A stretch of 17,907 bases of DNA from CAZZCP01 sp964653235 (GCA_964653235.1 CAZZCP010000056.1:1-17907); one strand, 5' to 3'; numbered from the stretch's first letter, positions 1 through 7,663 are shown. A program made the numbers and translations. Notes: a model not told the origin generated them from the sequence alone.

Positions 1-14
1 TGCTTTTAGCTGTT

Positions 15-53
15 TCGGACGGATGTCCGAAGTGAAATAAAAGGGAGCAGTTT
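15..53 (+). repeat. 39-bp TCGGAC palindrome repeat, copy A
   Basis: This begins with the short palindrome TCGGAC-GGAT-GTCCGA (15-30) and continues as an A-rich tail ending GGGAGCAGTTT. Copy B at 17048-17086 is identical at 37 of 39 positions by eye, and the tail alone recurs inverted at 16913-16933. No T-run follows the hairpin, so it does not look like an intrinsic terminator. It lies upstream of the likely HPPD promoter. It could be an operator, the end of a dispersed repeat, or a leader structure of an earlier transcript. Confidence 0.75.
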
Positions 54-83
54 ATGTTATTCATCATTCAGGCCCCACAAAAC

Positions 84-112
84 TTGACCCTGATCTAAGC
101 CTAAAGAATACT
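84..112 (+). promoter_or_regulatory. Probable sigma-70 promoter of the HPPD-ribD operon
   Basis: TTGACC (84-89) matches the -35 consensus at 5 of 6 positions. It is followed by a 17-bp spacer and AATACT (107-112), which matches the -10 at 4 of 6. The predicted transcript would start near 119, giving a leader of under 20 nt that contains the AAGGAG ribosome site at 126-131. Confidence 0.5.
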
Positions 113-136
113 CAAAATTCTAAAAAAGGAGTTCTT

Positions 137-1183
137 ATGAGCAATGGCAGTAATCCATGTGGTTTAGACGGTATTGAATTTGTTGAGTATACGGGTCCCA
201 ATCGCAATGACTTGGCCAAATTGTTTGCGGCCTTCGGTTTTGAAAAGATCGCTGATCACAAAGAAAAATCCATCGAACTCTTTCGCCAAGGTGATATTAA
301 TTTTCTTTTAAATTCTGAAAAAAATACTTTCTCAGGTGAGTTTCAAAGCCAGCATGGTCCTTCGATTTGTTCTATGGGCTTTCGTTGCAAAGACAAAGCT
401 GAAGCATTTAAGACCGCTGTAGAAAGAGGCGCGCGCCCCTTTGAAAGCGGACCAGCAAAAACTTTTTTAACCGACTATCCCGCCATGTTTGGAATCGGCG
501 ACTCTCTCATTTATTTTATTGATGAATATGGAAGCCGCGGCGATATTTACGACAAAGAATTCAACTACACCAGCGAAAAAAGAAAGGTCGAAGGCAAGGG
601 CTTTTTGAGAGTCGATCACCTCACCAACAATGTGCCCAAAGGGGAAATGCAAAAATGGTGTGACTTTTATACCAATATATTTGGTTTTTATGAAGATCGC
701 TTCTTTGATATCAAAGGAGAGAAGACAGGCCTGATCTCGAAAGTGATGAAATCACAAGATCAAAAAATCATCATCCCAATCAATGAGCCCACCGATGAAA
801 AATCACAAATTCAAGAATATCTCGATGAGTATCACGGTTCGGGCATTCAACATTTGGCTCTACTTTGCAGTGATATTATCAACTCTGTTGCCAAGGTTCG
901 TGAGTCGGGCGTGAGTTTTTTAGATGTTCCCGATACGTATTATGAAGCACTTCCCGATCGTCTATCAAATATCGAAGAGCCGATGGAGAGTTTGCAAAAG
1001 CTCAAAATTCTTGCCGATGGCGATGATGAAGGCTACTTGCTACAAATTTTTACCCAAAATATTATTGGCCCCATCTTTTTTGAAGTGATCGAAAGAAAGA
1101 ATCATGACGGCTTTGGTGAAGGCAATTTTCAGGCTTTGTTTGATGCGATCGAAAGAGATCAAGAGCGTCGCGGCGTTTTGTAA
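137..1183 (+). CDS. hppD: 4-hydroxyphenylpyruvate dioxygenase (HPPD)
   Basis: This non-heme Fe(II) enzyme converts 4-hydroxyphenylpyruvate to homogentisate in tyrosine breakdown and acts in the cytosol. The 348 residues match the usual bacterial length. Two vicinal-oxygen-chelate halves are visible. The catalytic C-terminal half has the three expected iron ligands: His161 (RVDHLTNNV), His239 (GIQHLALLCSD) and Glu316 (FFEVIERK). The typical C-terminal tail GFGEGNFQALFDAIE is present. The start is set by AAGGAG five bases upstream. The next gene, ribD, begins at the base after this stop codon, so the two are co-transcribed and probably translationally coupled. The other enzymes of the homogentisate route are absent here, but a phenylalanine-hydroxylase-like gene lies at 10059-11792. 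Identification is secure. Confidence 0.96.
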   Translation: MSNGSNPCGLDGIEFVEYTGPNRNDLAKLFAAFGFEKIADHKEKSIELFRQGDINFLLNSEKNTFSGEFQSQHGPSICSMGFRCKDKAEAFKTAVERGARPFESGPAKTFLTDYPAMFGIGDSLIYFIDEYGSRGDIYDKEFNYTSEKRKVEGKGFLRVDHLTNNVPKGEMQKWCDFYTNIFGFYEDRFFDIKGEKTGLISKVMKSQDQKIIIPINEPTDEKSQIQEYLDEYHGSGIQHLALLCSDIINSVAKVRESGVSFLDVPDTYYEALPDRLSNIEEPMESLQKLKILADGDDEGYLLQIFTQNIIGPIFFEVIERKNHDGFGEGNFQALFDAIERDQERRGVL

Positions 1184-2266
1184 ATGATGTCACCCAATGC
1201 AGCGATTCGAGAAGCCATCAAGATTGCATACCTTGGGGGAAATCGCTGTGCTCCCAATCCTCTCGTTGGATGTGTGATTCTCGATCGTTTTGGCAAGCTT
1301 CTATCAAAAGGCTTTCACGCCAAATTTGGCCAAGCCCATGCCGAAATCAATGCCCTCGACCAAATTGGCATCAATCAACTCAAGGGCGCCTCAATCTTTG
1401 TCACTTTGGAGCCTTGTTCACACCAAGGCAAGACGGGATCTTGTGCCAAGTTTATTTCAAAACTACCCATTGCAAAAGTTTACTATGGAATGCTCGATCC
1501 CAATCCTCAGGTTGCGGGCCGGGGAATTGAAATTTTAAAATCTGCGGGAATCGAGTGCGAAGAATTTGCCAAAAAAGATGCTCGCCTCAAAGAGCTCTTG
1601 CAAATCTTTTTGAGCAATCTAAAAAAACAAGCTCACATCACTCTAAAGATGGCAGCCAGCCTCGATGGGGTCATTGCTGATTATCAAGGACAGAGCCAGT
1701 GGATCACCGCAGAAGATGCCAGAGAGAATGTTCATTTTCACCGAGCTCGCTACAATGCCGTGGCCATTGGTAGGCAGACCTTAGAGACCGATGATCCCAA
1801 GCTCAATATTCGGCATGCGAATTATCCTGGCTTTCAAAATAAAGTGATCGTTTTTGATCGCAAGCTAGAGTGTTTAGACTCTATTCGTGAAAAACAAATA
1901 TATAAACTGCGCAATCCTGAAGAGATTCTTATTTTGCATGAAACTTCGCTGCCTGCGAAGCATTGCGAAAAATCAGGGGTGAGACTTTTGCAAAGAGGCG
2001 AGAACCTGCGCCAGCTTTTGTATGAAAACGAAATCTATTCGGTTTTTGTAGAAGGCGGAGCCGGGCTATGGCAAGACTTCTTAGAGAGCGGTGAATTTGA
2101 CAGTTTCTATCTCTATCAGTCGCATTCGATTCTTGGTCAAAAGGGCGCAAAGACCTGGTCTGCGGATTTGCAGTTTTCACTCTCGGATCGATTGAAATTG
2201 CAAAAGCTCTATTTTCAGAACTTTCAAAATGACCTAATGCTCAGTTTTCAAAAGGAAAATCTATGA
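1184..2266 (+). CDS. ribD: Bifunctional riboflavin deaminase/reductase RibD
   Basis: RibD carries out two successive riboflavin steps, deamination of the pyrimidine ring and NADPH reduction of the ribosyl side chain. The N-terminal deaminase domain (about 1-145) has the zinc set: HAE at 52-54 (His52, Glu54), Cys78 in EPCSH and Cys87 in GKTGSC. It also has the usual PNPLVGCVI entry motif near 24-32. The reductase domain (about 150-360) shows LKMAASLDGVIA near 154-165 and VEGGAGL at 289-295. The length of 360 is normal. Two consecutive ATGs (1184, 1187) are possible starts. No Shine-Dalgarno is obvious, and the TAAATG junction with hppD suggests coupling. No other riboflavin gene is adjacent, which is unusual. 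Confidence 0.95.
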   Translation: MMSPNAAIREAIKIAYLGGNRCAPNPLVGCVILDRFGKLLSKGFHAKFGQAHAEINALDQIGINQLKGASIFVTLEPCSHQGKTGSCAKFISKLPIAKVYYGMLDPNPQVAGRGIEILKSAGIECEEFAKKDARLKELLQIFLSNLKKQAHITLKMAASLDGVIADYQGQSQWITAEDARENVHFHRARYNAVAIGRQTLETDDPKLNIRHANYPGFQNKVIVFDRKLECLDSIREKQIYKLRNPEEILILHETSLPAKHCEKSGVRLLQRGENLRQLLYENEIYSVFVEGGAGLWQDFLESGEFDSFYLYQSHSILGQKGAKTWSADLQFSLSDRLKLQKLYFQNFQNDLMLSFQKENL

Positions 2267-2607
2267 AAATTATCCTGATCTTATTTTTTTCTCTTACATG
2301 CTGGGCTCAAGAGCGAAGTTTAGAAATGGTTCTAAGGCAGCAGCAGCACCTCAAGATCAAGCCGGTGGAATACAAAAATGCTGCGGTGATGGTTCCATTC
2401 ACTGAAAGTCTCGATGCTGTGGCATCAATGATTTGCTCCTCCATCGCCTTTCCAAGGCTTGCTAGCTACAAGCAAGAGACAGTAAAGAATGTGAAAAGCT
2501 ATGCCAGCCTTGAAATGAAGGGGCTAAGCACTTTTTACTCTGTGAAAACCAATAAAGAGCCTTACAAAAAATTTCGCAAGCTCACCGAGCTGGAATGCGC
2601 TCGTTAA
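2263..2607 (+). CDS. Small exported protein of unknown function
   Basis: I do not recognise this 114-residue protein. It starts with a clear signal peptide (MKIILILFFSLTCWAQ, cleavage likely near residue 15-16). Cys13 is not in a good lipobox, because Thr precedes it, so a lipoprotein is unlikely. The mature part is about 98 residues, basic towards the C-terminus, with two cysteines (58 and 112) that could form a disulfide. Its ATG overlaps the ribD stop (ATGA) and AAAGGA precedes it, so it is the third gene of the hppD-ribD operon. The function is open. Location in the periplasm is inferred from the signal peptide only. Confidence 0.75.
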   Translation: MKIILILFFSLTCWAQERSLEMVLRQQQHLKIKPVEYKNAAVMVPFTESLDAVASMICSSIAFPRLASYKQETVKNVKSYASLEMKGLSTFYSVKTNKEPYKKFRKLTELECAR

Positions 2608-2703
2608 TAGACCGAATATCTTTTTTATAAGTTGGCAGATCCTAGTTTTTTTACATGCTTAACGTAATATGTCATTTTTTTGCTTATTTTTCTGCCAAAG
2701 CAG

Positions 2704-2730
2704 TTTAAAAGCTTCACTGAAGTTTTTAAA
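2704..2730. promoter_or_regulatory. AT-rich dyad upstream of the first paralogue
   Basis: Two 12-bp arms (TTTAAAAGCTTC and GAAGTTTTTAAA, one mismatch) flank a 3-nt loop. The dyad lies between the operon ending at 2607 and the gene starting at 2801. It could be a weak terminator for the first or an operator for the second. No run of T follows that would make it a convincing intrinsic terminator. The rest of 2608-2800 is T-rich without a recognisable element. Confidence 0.4.
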
Positions 2731-2800
2731 AATAGAAGGTCTCGATAGATAAAAGTAGATTTCTTTTACTGCAGAAGCCTTCAAAAAGTAGGACTTTAGA

Positions 2801-3574
2801 ATGTTTAGAAGTATTTTAATTGGTTTTTTGATTTCTGCCAGTTTTAGTTTTGCAGAAGAAGCACAAGAGCAGTCCAGCGCCCAAGAAGATTCTGTTTTCG
2901 AAATTAGCCCCGCCCAAAAATTTAATTCTGGAATTTTTTCGGTTCTAAGTTTGGGCATGGGAATTTACACAGGACACCACTATTTTTCTGGTGGGAGACT
3001 TGCCTCCGGCTCCCTCAACCTAGTTCGACTCGATACTGAGTCGATAAGATCTGCCATTCAAGATGGAGACTATGTAAGGGTGCAGTATTTGCCGGCTTTA
3101 GATGAGAGGGCGCGCAGAGAACACATCAACGCATTGAGAGAGTCGGCAACTGATGCTCAATATAGAGCAGGTTTTCATGAGGGAAGAGGCCAAAGTGATT
3201 TAGCAAGTGCTGAGTTTGAACATCGAGTAAGAATTTTAAATAGAATTGCTGATTTAGAAAATGGAGCACCCCTCAATCAAGACGAGTCTGTAATACGGAG
3301 CTTTCGCTCTCAGAGTGCTAGCATTGAGTTTATTCAAAGAGAAATAGCTCGAGGTAGTAAGTTTCGCTCTATTACCAGTATACCTTCGCAAGTTATGGAA
3401 GATATGCGCTTTCACAGGGCACTGGCAAAGCATTTTGGTATCGCCACCATTGTTGGTTTTGCCTTTACGATTGAAGAGTTAACCGCAGGTTTTCTTGCTG
3501 CGTATCTTGATGATCTTTACAAAGAGCAAGTTGAAAGTGGTGAAGCCATTCCTTTGCAGAAATACGAGGAATAG
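2801..3574 (+). CDS. Exported membrane-associated protein, paralogue 1 of 3
   Basis: This unrecognised 257-residue protein shares a pattern with those at 4260 and 6750. It has a signal peptide (1-18, ending SFA|EE), a short acidic linker and a hydrophobic segment (about 43-60). These are followed by the motif DGDYVRVQY (88-96) and a charged helical middle (100-155). Next comes SIEFIQREIARG-KF (174-188), then a second hydrophobic segment carrying a Glu pair (FTIEELTAG, 222-230), and finally a tail ending AIPLQKYEE. The three relatives match in the order and spacing of these blocks rather than by close identity. AGGA seven bases upstream supports the start. The topology (two membrane segments or a hydrophobic core) and the function are unknown. 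Confidence 0.8.
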   Translation: MFRSILIGFLISASFSFAEEAQEQSSAQEDSVFEISPAQKFNSGIFSVLSLGMGIYTGHHYFSGGRLASGSLNLVRLDTESIRSAIQDGDYVRVQYLPALDERARREHINALRESATDAQYRAGFHEGRGQSDLASAEFEHRVRILNRIADLENGAPLNQDESVIRSFRSQSASIEFIQREIARGSKFRSITSIPSQVMEDMRFHRALAKHFGIATIVGFAFTIEELTAGFLAAYLDDLYKEQVESGEAIPLQKYEE

Positions 3575-3635
3575 AAAAAATTTTGTTTCGTGTTTTTCTC
3601 TTTTCAAGTGAGCAAAACTATCATTAACTTAATTC

Positions 3636-4157
3636 ATGTGGAAGTATCTTAAGAATCAAAGTAATCTCAAGCTCTACATCGTCATACTCCTGTTCTTGTA
3701 TGCAGTCCTTTGGCTCATTTATTTTATTTCAGCTGCATCTCGTCCCAGCTTATTGAAATTGCATCTCATTTATATGCTCTTTGTTGCTCCTATTCTTCTT
3801 ATGTATCTGTGGTTGAGTTACAAAGATTACCAAAGAGATTTGATGTACAAAAAACTTGCTAAAAAATTTGGTTTGCAAACGATCAAGGTTTTTCAAATTT
3901 CCGATTTGGGAATTTCAGATTTTAAAATAGATCCAAAAGCTATATCTCAAAAGATACTCTGCGGGGTACAGCTCTCTGACGGTAGAGTAGTATTCGATTA
4001 TAGAGAAGAAGTTGCAAAAGCAAGAAGAAGCATTCGTATCACCCACACTTTGATTTTTAGCAACAAAGAGCAAGAGCCATTTTACATCAGAGGTCGCAGG
4101 CTAAGCCTGGATGAGATTCTTGAGAAGCTCAATCTTGAGGCTAAAGAATCTGTATAG
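3636..4157 (+). CDS. Two-helix inner-membrane protein with a cytoplasmic domain, unknown
   Basis: The protein has 173 residues. Two strongly hydrophobic helices (about 13-32 and 43-60) are joined by a short basic loop (ASRPSLLK). A soluble domain of about 110 residues follows, with a basic stretch (YKKLAKKFG) right after the second helix, which favours a cytoplasmic location. I see no catalytic motif, and only one cysteine (in ILCGVQL). Ribosome binding upstream of ATG 3636 is weak, so the start is moderately sure. It sits between paralogues 1 and 2 on the same strand and may belong to the same envelope system. I cannot name the family. Confidence 0.65.
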   Translation: MWKYLKNQSNLKLYIVILLFLYAVLWLIYFISAASRPSLLKLHLIYMLFVAPILLMYLWLSYKDYQRDLMYKKLAKKFGLQTIKVFQISDLGISDFKIDPKAISQKILCGVQLSDGRVVFDYREEVAKARRSIRITHTLIFSNKEQEPFYIRGRRLSLDEILEKLNLEAKESV

Positions 4158-4259
4158 CTTTTTGATAGTCTATTCTTTTTTACAAATGCTCAACTCGCTA
4201 TATGGTTCTTATTTCTCTATCTTTTAAATACCTGTAAGCTCATTTCAAGAATATGTAGA

Positions 4260-5063
4260 ATGAGCTTTATGAGAATTTTACTTTTATCGATTTTATTTTC
4301 TAATTCGATTTACGCAGGTAGCTGTAGTCTGGGGGATAATACCACTCAATGTGATACTGTAGGAACAGGTCTTTTTGCCGTCCAGCTTTTTGCTTACTTT
4401 GGCATTAAAGACATTGTCGCAGCCAATGCAATGTTTGAAGATCTTGATCCCAATCAGATGGATTATTCAAAATTTCAAGATAGAGATTTTATCTCCATTC
4501 AATATGCTTTTGATTCAGCAAGCCGCCAGGACTACTTAGAAAGATTGCAAATTATGTATGATTCGCAAGTGAGAACGACTTCTGAATTGGATGCGGAACT
4601 CGATCAATTAGAGCAAAGAATGAAAGATATAGGCTACAGAGAACCTCAGATTGATCAACTTGAAGCTGAGTTTGATGAAACTCTGTATAGAAAGCGAATT
4701 GCTGAAACTCTAGCGGCTACCTACAAAGAAAAAATCGAAAAGGCTCAGGTGGAGGCCGATTTTTACACCCGTATGCGCTTTAATGAACCTCTTCTTAGCT
4801 TTCACACCCGCTCAGCCAAAGAAGCCATACTATTTGTCGAGCTACACTCAAAGCAGGCCAGGTTTGTTAGAGTACAAAGGCTTTCTGCCGATCGCTTTGC
4901 TCAAGTCAGTCAAAGAATTCGTCAAGCTCGCGCCAGCGCCGCGGGTTTAGCTGTGGCATCACTGTTTACAGTCGAGGAGCTCACGTCACAGATTCTTGCC
5001 AACTATATTGATCAAATGGCTCAAGCAGAGGATGCGATCGAGTTTCAAGAGTATTTAGAATAA
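4260..5063 (+). CDS. Exported membrane-associated protein, paralogue 2 of 3
   Basis: This 267-residue relative of the proteins at 2801 and 6750 is the most diverged of the three. It has a signal peptide (cleavage near YA|GS, residue 19). Two cysteines (22 and 31) right after the cleavage site are not found in the other two. A hydrophobic stretch (34-56) precedes DRDFISIQY (74-82), where the family glycine is Arg. The middle (about 105-170) is a long charged helix with coiled-coil character. The C-terminal blocks are AILFVELHSKQARF (189-202), FTVEELTSQ (236-244) and the tail AIEFQEYLE. ATG 4269 is an equally good start and gives a more typical signal peptide (MRILLLS...). The function is unknown. 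Confidence 0.78.
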   Translation: MSFMRILLLSILFSNSIYAGSCSLGDNTTQCDTVGTGLFAVQLFAYFGIKDIVAANAMFEDLDPNQMDYSKFQDRDFISIQYAFDSASRQDYLERLQIMYDSQVRTTSELDAELDQLEQRMKDIGYREPQIDQLEAEFDETLYRKRIAETLAATYKEKIEKAQVEADFYTRMRFNEPLLSFHTRSAKEAILFVELHSKQARFVRVQRLSADRFAQVSQRIRQARASAAGLAVASLFTVEELTSQILANYIDQMAQAEDAIEFQEYLE

Positions 5064-5106
5064 GATAAGTACAAATAAGACGATTTTAATCTTAAGAATT
5101 TTAGCA

Positions 5107-6576
5107 TTAATGTTTGTCAGAAATTTTTTTCGCTGAAAATTCTTTGAGTTTCAAAGCCATCGATTGCATTTCATGAAAAAATCGAGAAGAGCCCAGGCTT
5201 ATATCTTTAATGGCTGAGCCCACAGCGAGTTTTGCTGCTTTTGGACCATTTCCAAGAATTCCTATCCCTCCTAAGGCCGTTGGAAGTAGAAACCATTCAA
5301 AGTCTTTTGCGCGTTTTAAAGCGCTGAGCTCTTCGTAGGCCAAACCTTGTTGATCGCCATAGATATGGCCCAAATACAAGTCGATCTTTTTTTGAAAGAG
5401 ATATTCGGTATGAGAGGCAAACCCCAATCCACTCGCAAGTCCTACCAACATGCCTGAAATAGGCGGCAGCATAAATGAAGTTGCCAGAAGGGGGAGGCCC
5501 AATTGCAGCATTTGATTGAGTTCTTGATTTCTCACATATCGAACCATAGACGAGGCCAAGGGACAGTATTCAGGGTAGTAGAGTAATACCTCTTCAAGTT
5601 GCTGCGTGTATTGAACTGCTTTCATGAACTCTAAGTTTGGTCCTATATATTGACCACGAACAGCATAAAGAGAAGCACTGGGATCATATTCATTTCTGGA
5701 TTCTTGATTCAAAGCCAAGAGTTTATCGATATGTTCTTGTTCTCGATCAAGTCGCTCCAAAGCAAAGCGGGCAGCTTCATAGATATCGAGGCGATTGGTA
5801 TCAGGATGCTCTAAGTACTGCATCATATTCAAAATTGAGTGCATCGCCATGTATTTGTCATAATGCTGCATACGCATTACGATCAATTTTGTATTGAAAA
5901 AATCATTCCAATCACTCTGCTCAATCTCACCACGTTCTACTTTCTGCGCAAATTCTTCTGCGATCGATGTTTTATAGTTATCTAGAGCCGCTTGGGCTTT
6001 TGCATACTCTCTGCCACCGACATCCATTTCTTTCCATTTTTTATGTTTGTAGAGAGACCATGATTTCAATTTGTGGTTGAGCTCCGTTTTCGCTTTTTGA
6101 AGTTTTGAATCGAAAGCATGAGGGCTTTGGGATAATGCCAAATGATATCTCGCCTCGCGAACAAATTTAGGTACTTCCTCTCTCATCCACTGAAACATCA
6201 AATTACACTCTTGAGGTGGATTCTCTACTTCCATGCAATAAGTGATATTTTCAGCAATGTTTCTGGATTCAATCACTCTTTGTTGGGCTTGAGCCAAGAC
6301 AAGTTCGACCAAATCAAATGAAAGGGTATTCTGAATGGGGTCGGCAAAGGGAATTCTGGGGCGCCAAAACGTGGTTTGAGGCGCTTGTGAAAGATCAATG
6401 GGAGAAGGGATCTCTTCAAAGCCAAAGTGGCCCATGCTTTCTGAAGTTATTCCCATTCTCTGATCTTGCTTTATTTTAAAGCCTTCTTCCTTACAGGCAT
6501 AGGTAAAAGGGTTCTTGGCTGCCAAAGCAGAAGAAGCAAAAAGCAGTAAAAACAAAGAGATGAGAATGTTTTGCAT
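5107..6576 (-). CDS. Large exported protein of unknown function, 489 residues
   Basis: I do not recognise this protein. It has a signal peptide with cleavage near ALA|AK (residues 19-20). The mature part is mostly helical and highly charged. Four cysteines (28, 114, 124, 338) could form two disulfides, which suits the periplasm. Near the C-terminus a hydrophobic, Gly-rich stretch (about 357-388, SGMLVGLASGLGF) and a second one (428-443, LPTALGGIGILG) resemble membrane-active or membrane-spanning segments. The gene is convergent with paralogue 2 (43-bp gap) and divergent from paralogue 3 (173-bp gap). It breaks the run of plus-strand genes but is similar to them in being exported. No clear Shine-Dalgarno precedes the ATG. 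Confidence 0.8.
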   Translation of the reverse strand: MQNILISLFLLLFASSALAAKNPFTYACKEEGFKIKQDQRMGITSESMGHFGFEEIPSPIDLSQAPQTTFWRPRIPFADPIQNTLSFDLVELVLAQAQQRVIESRNIAENITYCMEVENPPQECNLMFQWMREEVPKFVREARYHLALSQSPHAFDSKLQKAKTELNHKLKSWSLYKHKKWKEMDVGGREYAKAQAALDNYKTSIAEEFAQKVERGEIEQSDWNDFFNTKLIVMRMQHYDKYMAMHSILNMMQYLEHPDTNRLDIYEAARFALERLDREQEHIDKLLALNQESRNEYDPSASLYAVRGQYIGPNLEFMKAVQYTQQLEEVLLYYPEYCPLASSMVRYVRNQELNQMLQLGLPLLATSFMLPPISGMLVGLASGLGFASHTEYLFQKKIDLYLGHIYGDQQGLAYEELSALKRAKDFEWFLLPTALGGIGILGNGPKAAKLAVGSAIKDISLGSSRFFHEMQSMALKLKEFSAKKISDKH

Positions 6577-6626
6577 AGATAGAACTAATGCAAAGTGGGG
6601 TCCGACTGTAAATTCACTATATTGCT

Positions 6627-6640
6627 TTTCACTCGTGAAA
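6627..6640. promoter_or_regulatory. Perfect 14-bp palindrome (TTTCAC-tc-GTGAAA)
   Basis: Arms TTTCAC and GTGAAA flank two bases. On the minus strand the dyad lies just upstream of TATAGT, a 5-of-6 match to the -10 box (on the plus strand ACTATA at 6616-6621). A protein bound here would overlap the promoter of the 489-residue protein. The -35 element is not convincing. The operator role is inferred. Confidence 0.4.
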
Positions 6641-6661
6641 GAGACATAATTTGCGTCACTT

Positions 6662-6680
6662 GTGTTGATTATATTAACAC
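6662..6680. promoter_or_regulatory. 19-bp dyad, candidate operator in a divergent promoter region
   Basis: GTGTTGATTATATTAACAC has 5-bp perfect outer arms and further symmetric AT pairs inside. It sits midway in the 173-bp gap between the divergent genes at 6576 (minus) and 6750 (plus). A helix-turn-helix dimer binding here could control both. No regulator gene is in the window to pair with it. Confidence 0.45.
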
Positions 6681-6684
6681 TAAG

Positions 6685-6707
6685 TTGCCTTCAGTTTGAA
6701 AAAGGCA
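6685..6707 (+). promoter_or_regulatory. TTGCCTT-N11-AGGCA motif upstream of paralogue 3
   Basis: This 23-bp motif can form a TGCCTT/AAGGCA stem. A motif of the same length and similar sequence (18 of 23 identical by eye) lies upstream of the SpoIIAA-like gene at 9154-9176. TTGAAA inside it (6696-6701) followed by TATAAA at 6721 could be promoter elements, but the 19-bp spacing is long. Confidence 0.35.
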
Positions 6708-6749
6708 GGCTCTGTTATTGTATAAAAGTAATTTAAGTAAGGAGGTTTT

Positions 6750-7601
6750 ATGTTGATGCGATACTTACTATATTTATCTCTTTTTTCCTCTTTTGCTTTT
6801 GCAGAAGAACCTGGACCTGTTGATGAAGAAGAGATTATTGAGGTAATCCCTTGGGAAGAAGTTCCTTTGAATCAAAAAATTGCAGGTATAAGTGCTGCTG
6901 CTGGGGTATCGTCAGGAATTTTCTCCATCTTAAGCTGGCAATTGCATATGAGCTTGATTGAAAATAATTCGCGAGACATCTACCATATAACAGTCCCTGA
7001 TACACAAGGCCCTCATCGTTCAGAGCATTTTGTTCGTAGCATGCGTGAGCATCTCTCTTCTGCCAGAGATGGAGATATGATTCGAATGCAGTATCGCCCT
7101 TTGAATCCGGCAGAACGCGAGATCACCGCTGCTCGCTTGAGAGACTTAGCTGAAGCTGCCGAGGAGATGGCTGATCAGTATGGCAATACTGCTCGAAATC
7201 AATGGGTTTTAAATTCAGAGAGCTTTGAAGCTCGCAGCCATGCCTATCGAGAATTAGCTAGAGGATTTCGAGAACAGGTCTGGTGGGTTGAAAATGCCCT
7301 CCCTCTTTCAGATGTCGATGTCAGATTGCCAGTAGACTTTTACTCCCAAGAGGAGGCCATTCGCTTTATTGAACAAGAAACAGCGAAGGGCAATCGATTT
7401 ACCAAAATCACCTTAACCCCTAGAAAGATTCTTGAAAAATCAGACATGGCTTTTCGCGGCATTCGCTCTGGAGCCGTAGGACTGCTAATAGGTACTCTTT
7501 TCTATTTTGAAGAGATGGCGGCAGGATTGGTTGCCCATCATATCAGTCAGATGAGTAATGAAGAAGATATTCCCTTCCAGGAATATCAAGATGACCCCTA
7601 A
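6750..7601 (+). CDS. Exported membrane-associated protein, paralogue 3 of 3
   Basis: This 283-residue protein is most similar in layout to the one at 2801. It has a signal peptide (FAFA|EE, residue 18) and a very acidic proline-containing linker (19-40). A hydrophobic segment (about 45-66) is followed by DGDMIRMQY (107-115) and a charged helical middle (119-180). Then come EAIRFIEQETAKGNRF (202-217), a hydrophobic block with the Glu pair (FYFEEMAAG, 251-259) and the tail DIPFQEYQDDP. AAGGAGG four bases before ATG 6750 is the strongest ribosome site in the cluster. The ATG at 6756 is also possible. The function is unknown. An envelope location is inferred from the signal peptide and hydrophobic segments. 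Confidence 0.8.
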   Translation: MLMRYLLYLSLFSSFAFAEEPGPVDEEEIIEVIPWEEVPLNQKIAGISAAAGVSSGIFSILSWQLHMSLIENNSRDIYHITVPDTQGPHRSEHFVRSMREHLSSARDGDMIRMQYRPLNPAEREITAARLRDLAEAAEEMADQYGNTARNQWVLNSESFEARSHAYRELARGFREQVWWVENALPLSDVDVRLPVDFYSQEEAIRFIEQETAKGNRFTKITLTPRKILEKSDMAFRGIRSGAVGLLIGTLFYFEEMAAGLVAHHISQMSNEEDIPFQEYQDDP

Positions 7602-7630
7602 AGAGCAGAGACGAAAACCTTCTGACAAAA

Positions 7631-7663
7631 ATAGCTCCATCGAAGCGAGAAAAACATAGCTAT
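7631..7663. other. Weak hairpin between convergent genes, possible third copy of the loop core
   Basis: ATAGCT (7631-7636) pairs with AGCTAT (7658-7663), the right arm overlapping the trmO stop. The loop contains CGAAGCGAG, the complement of CTCGCTTCG in the loop core shared by the two long hairpins at 9568 and 16444. The stem is only 6 bp, so this may be chance or a decayed copy. It might also end transcription from both sides. Confidence 0.3.

Noticed and set aside
1944..1960. CTTCGC-TGCCT-GCGAAG palindrome inside ribD, resembling the hairpin loop core
   Set aside because: It is within normal RibD coding sequence with unbroken frame and no flanking inverted arms, so chance is likely.
5064..5106. 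TAAGA/TCTTA dyad between convergent genes as a terminator
   Set aside because: Stem is only five AT-rich pairs without a U-tract.
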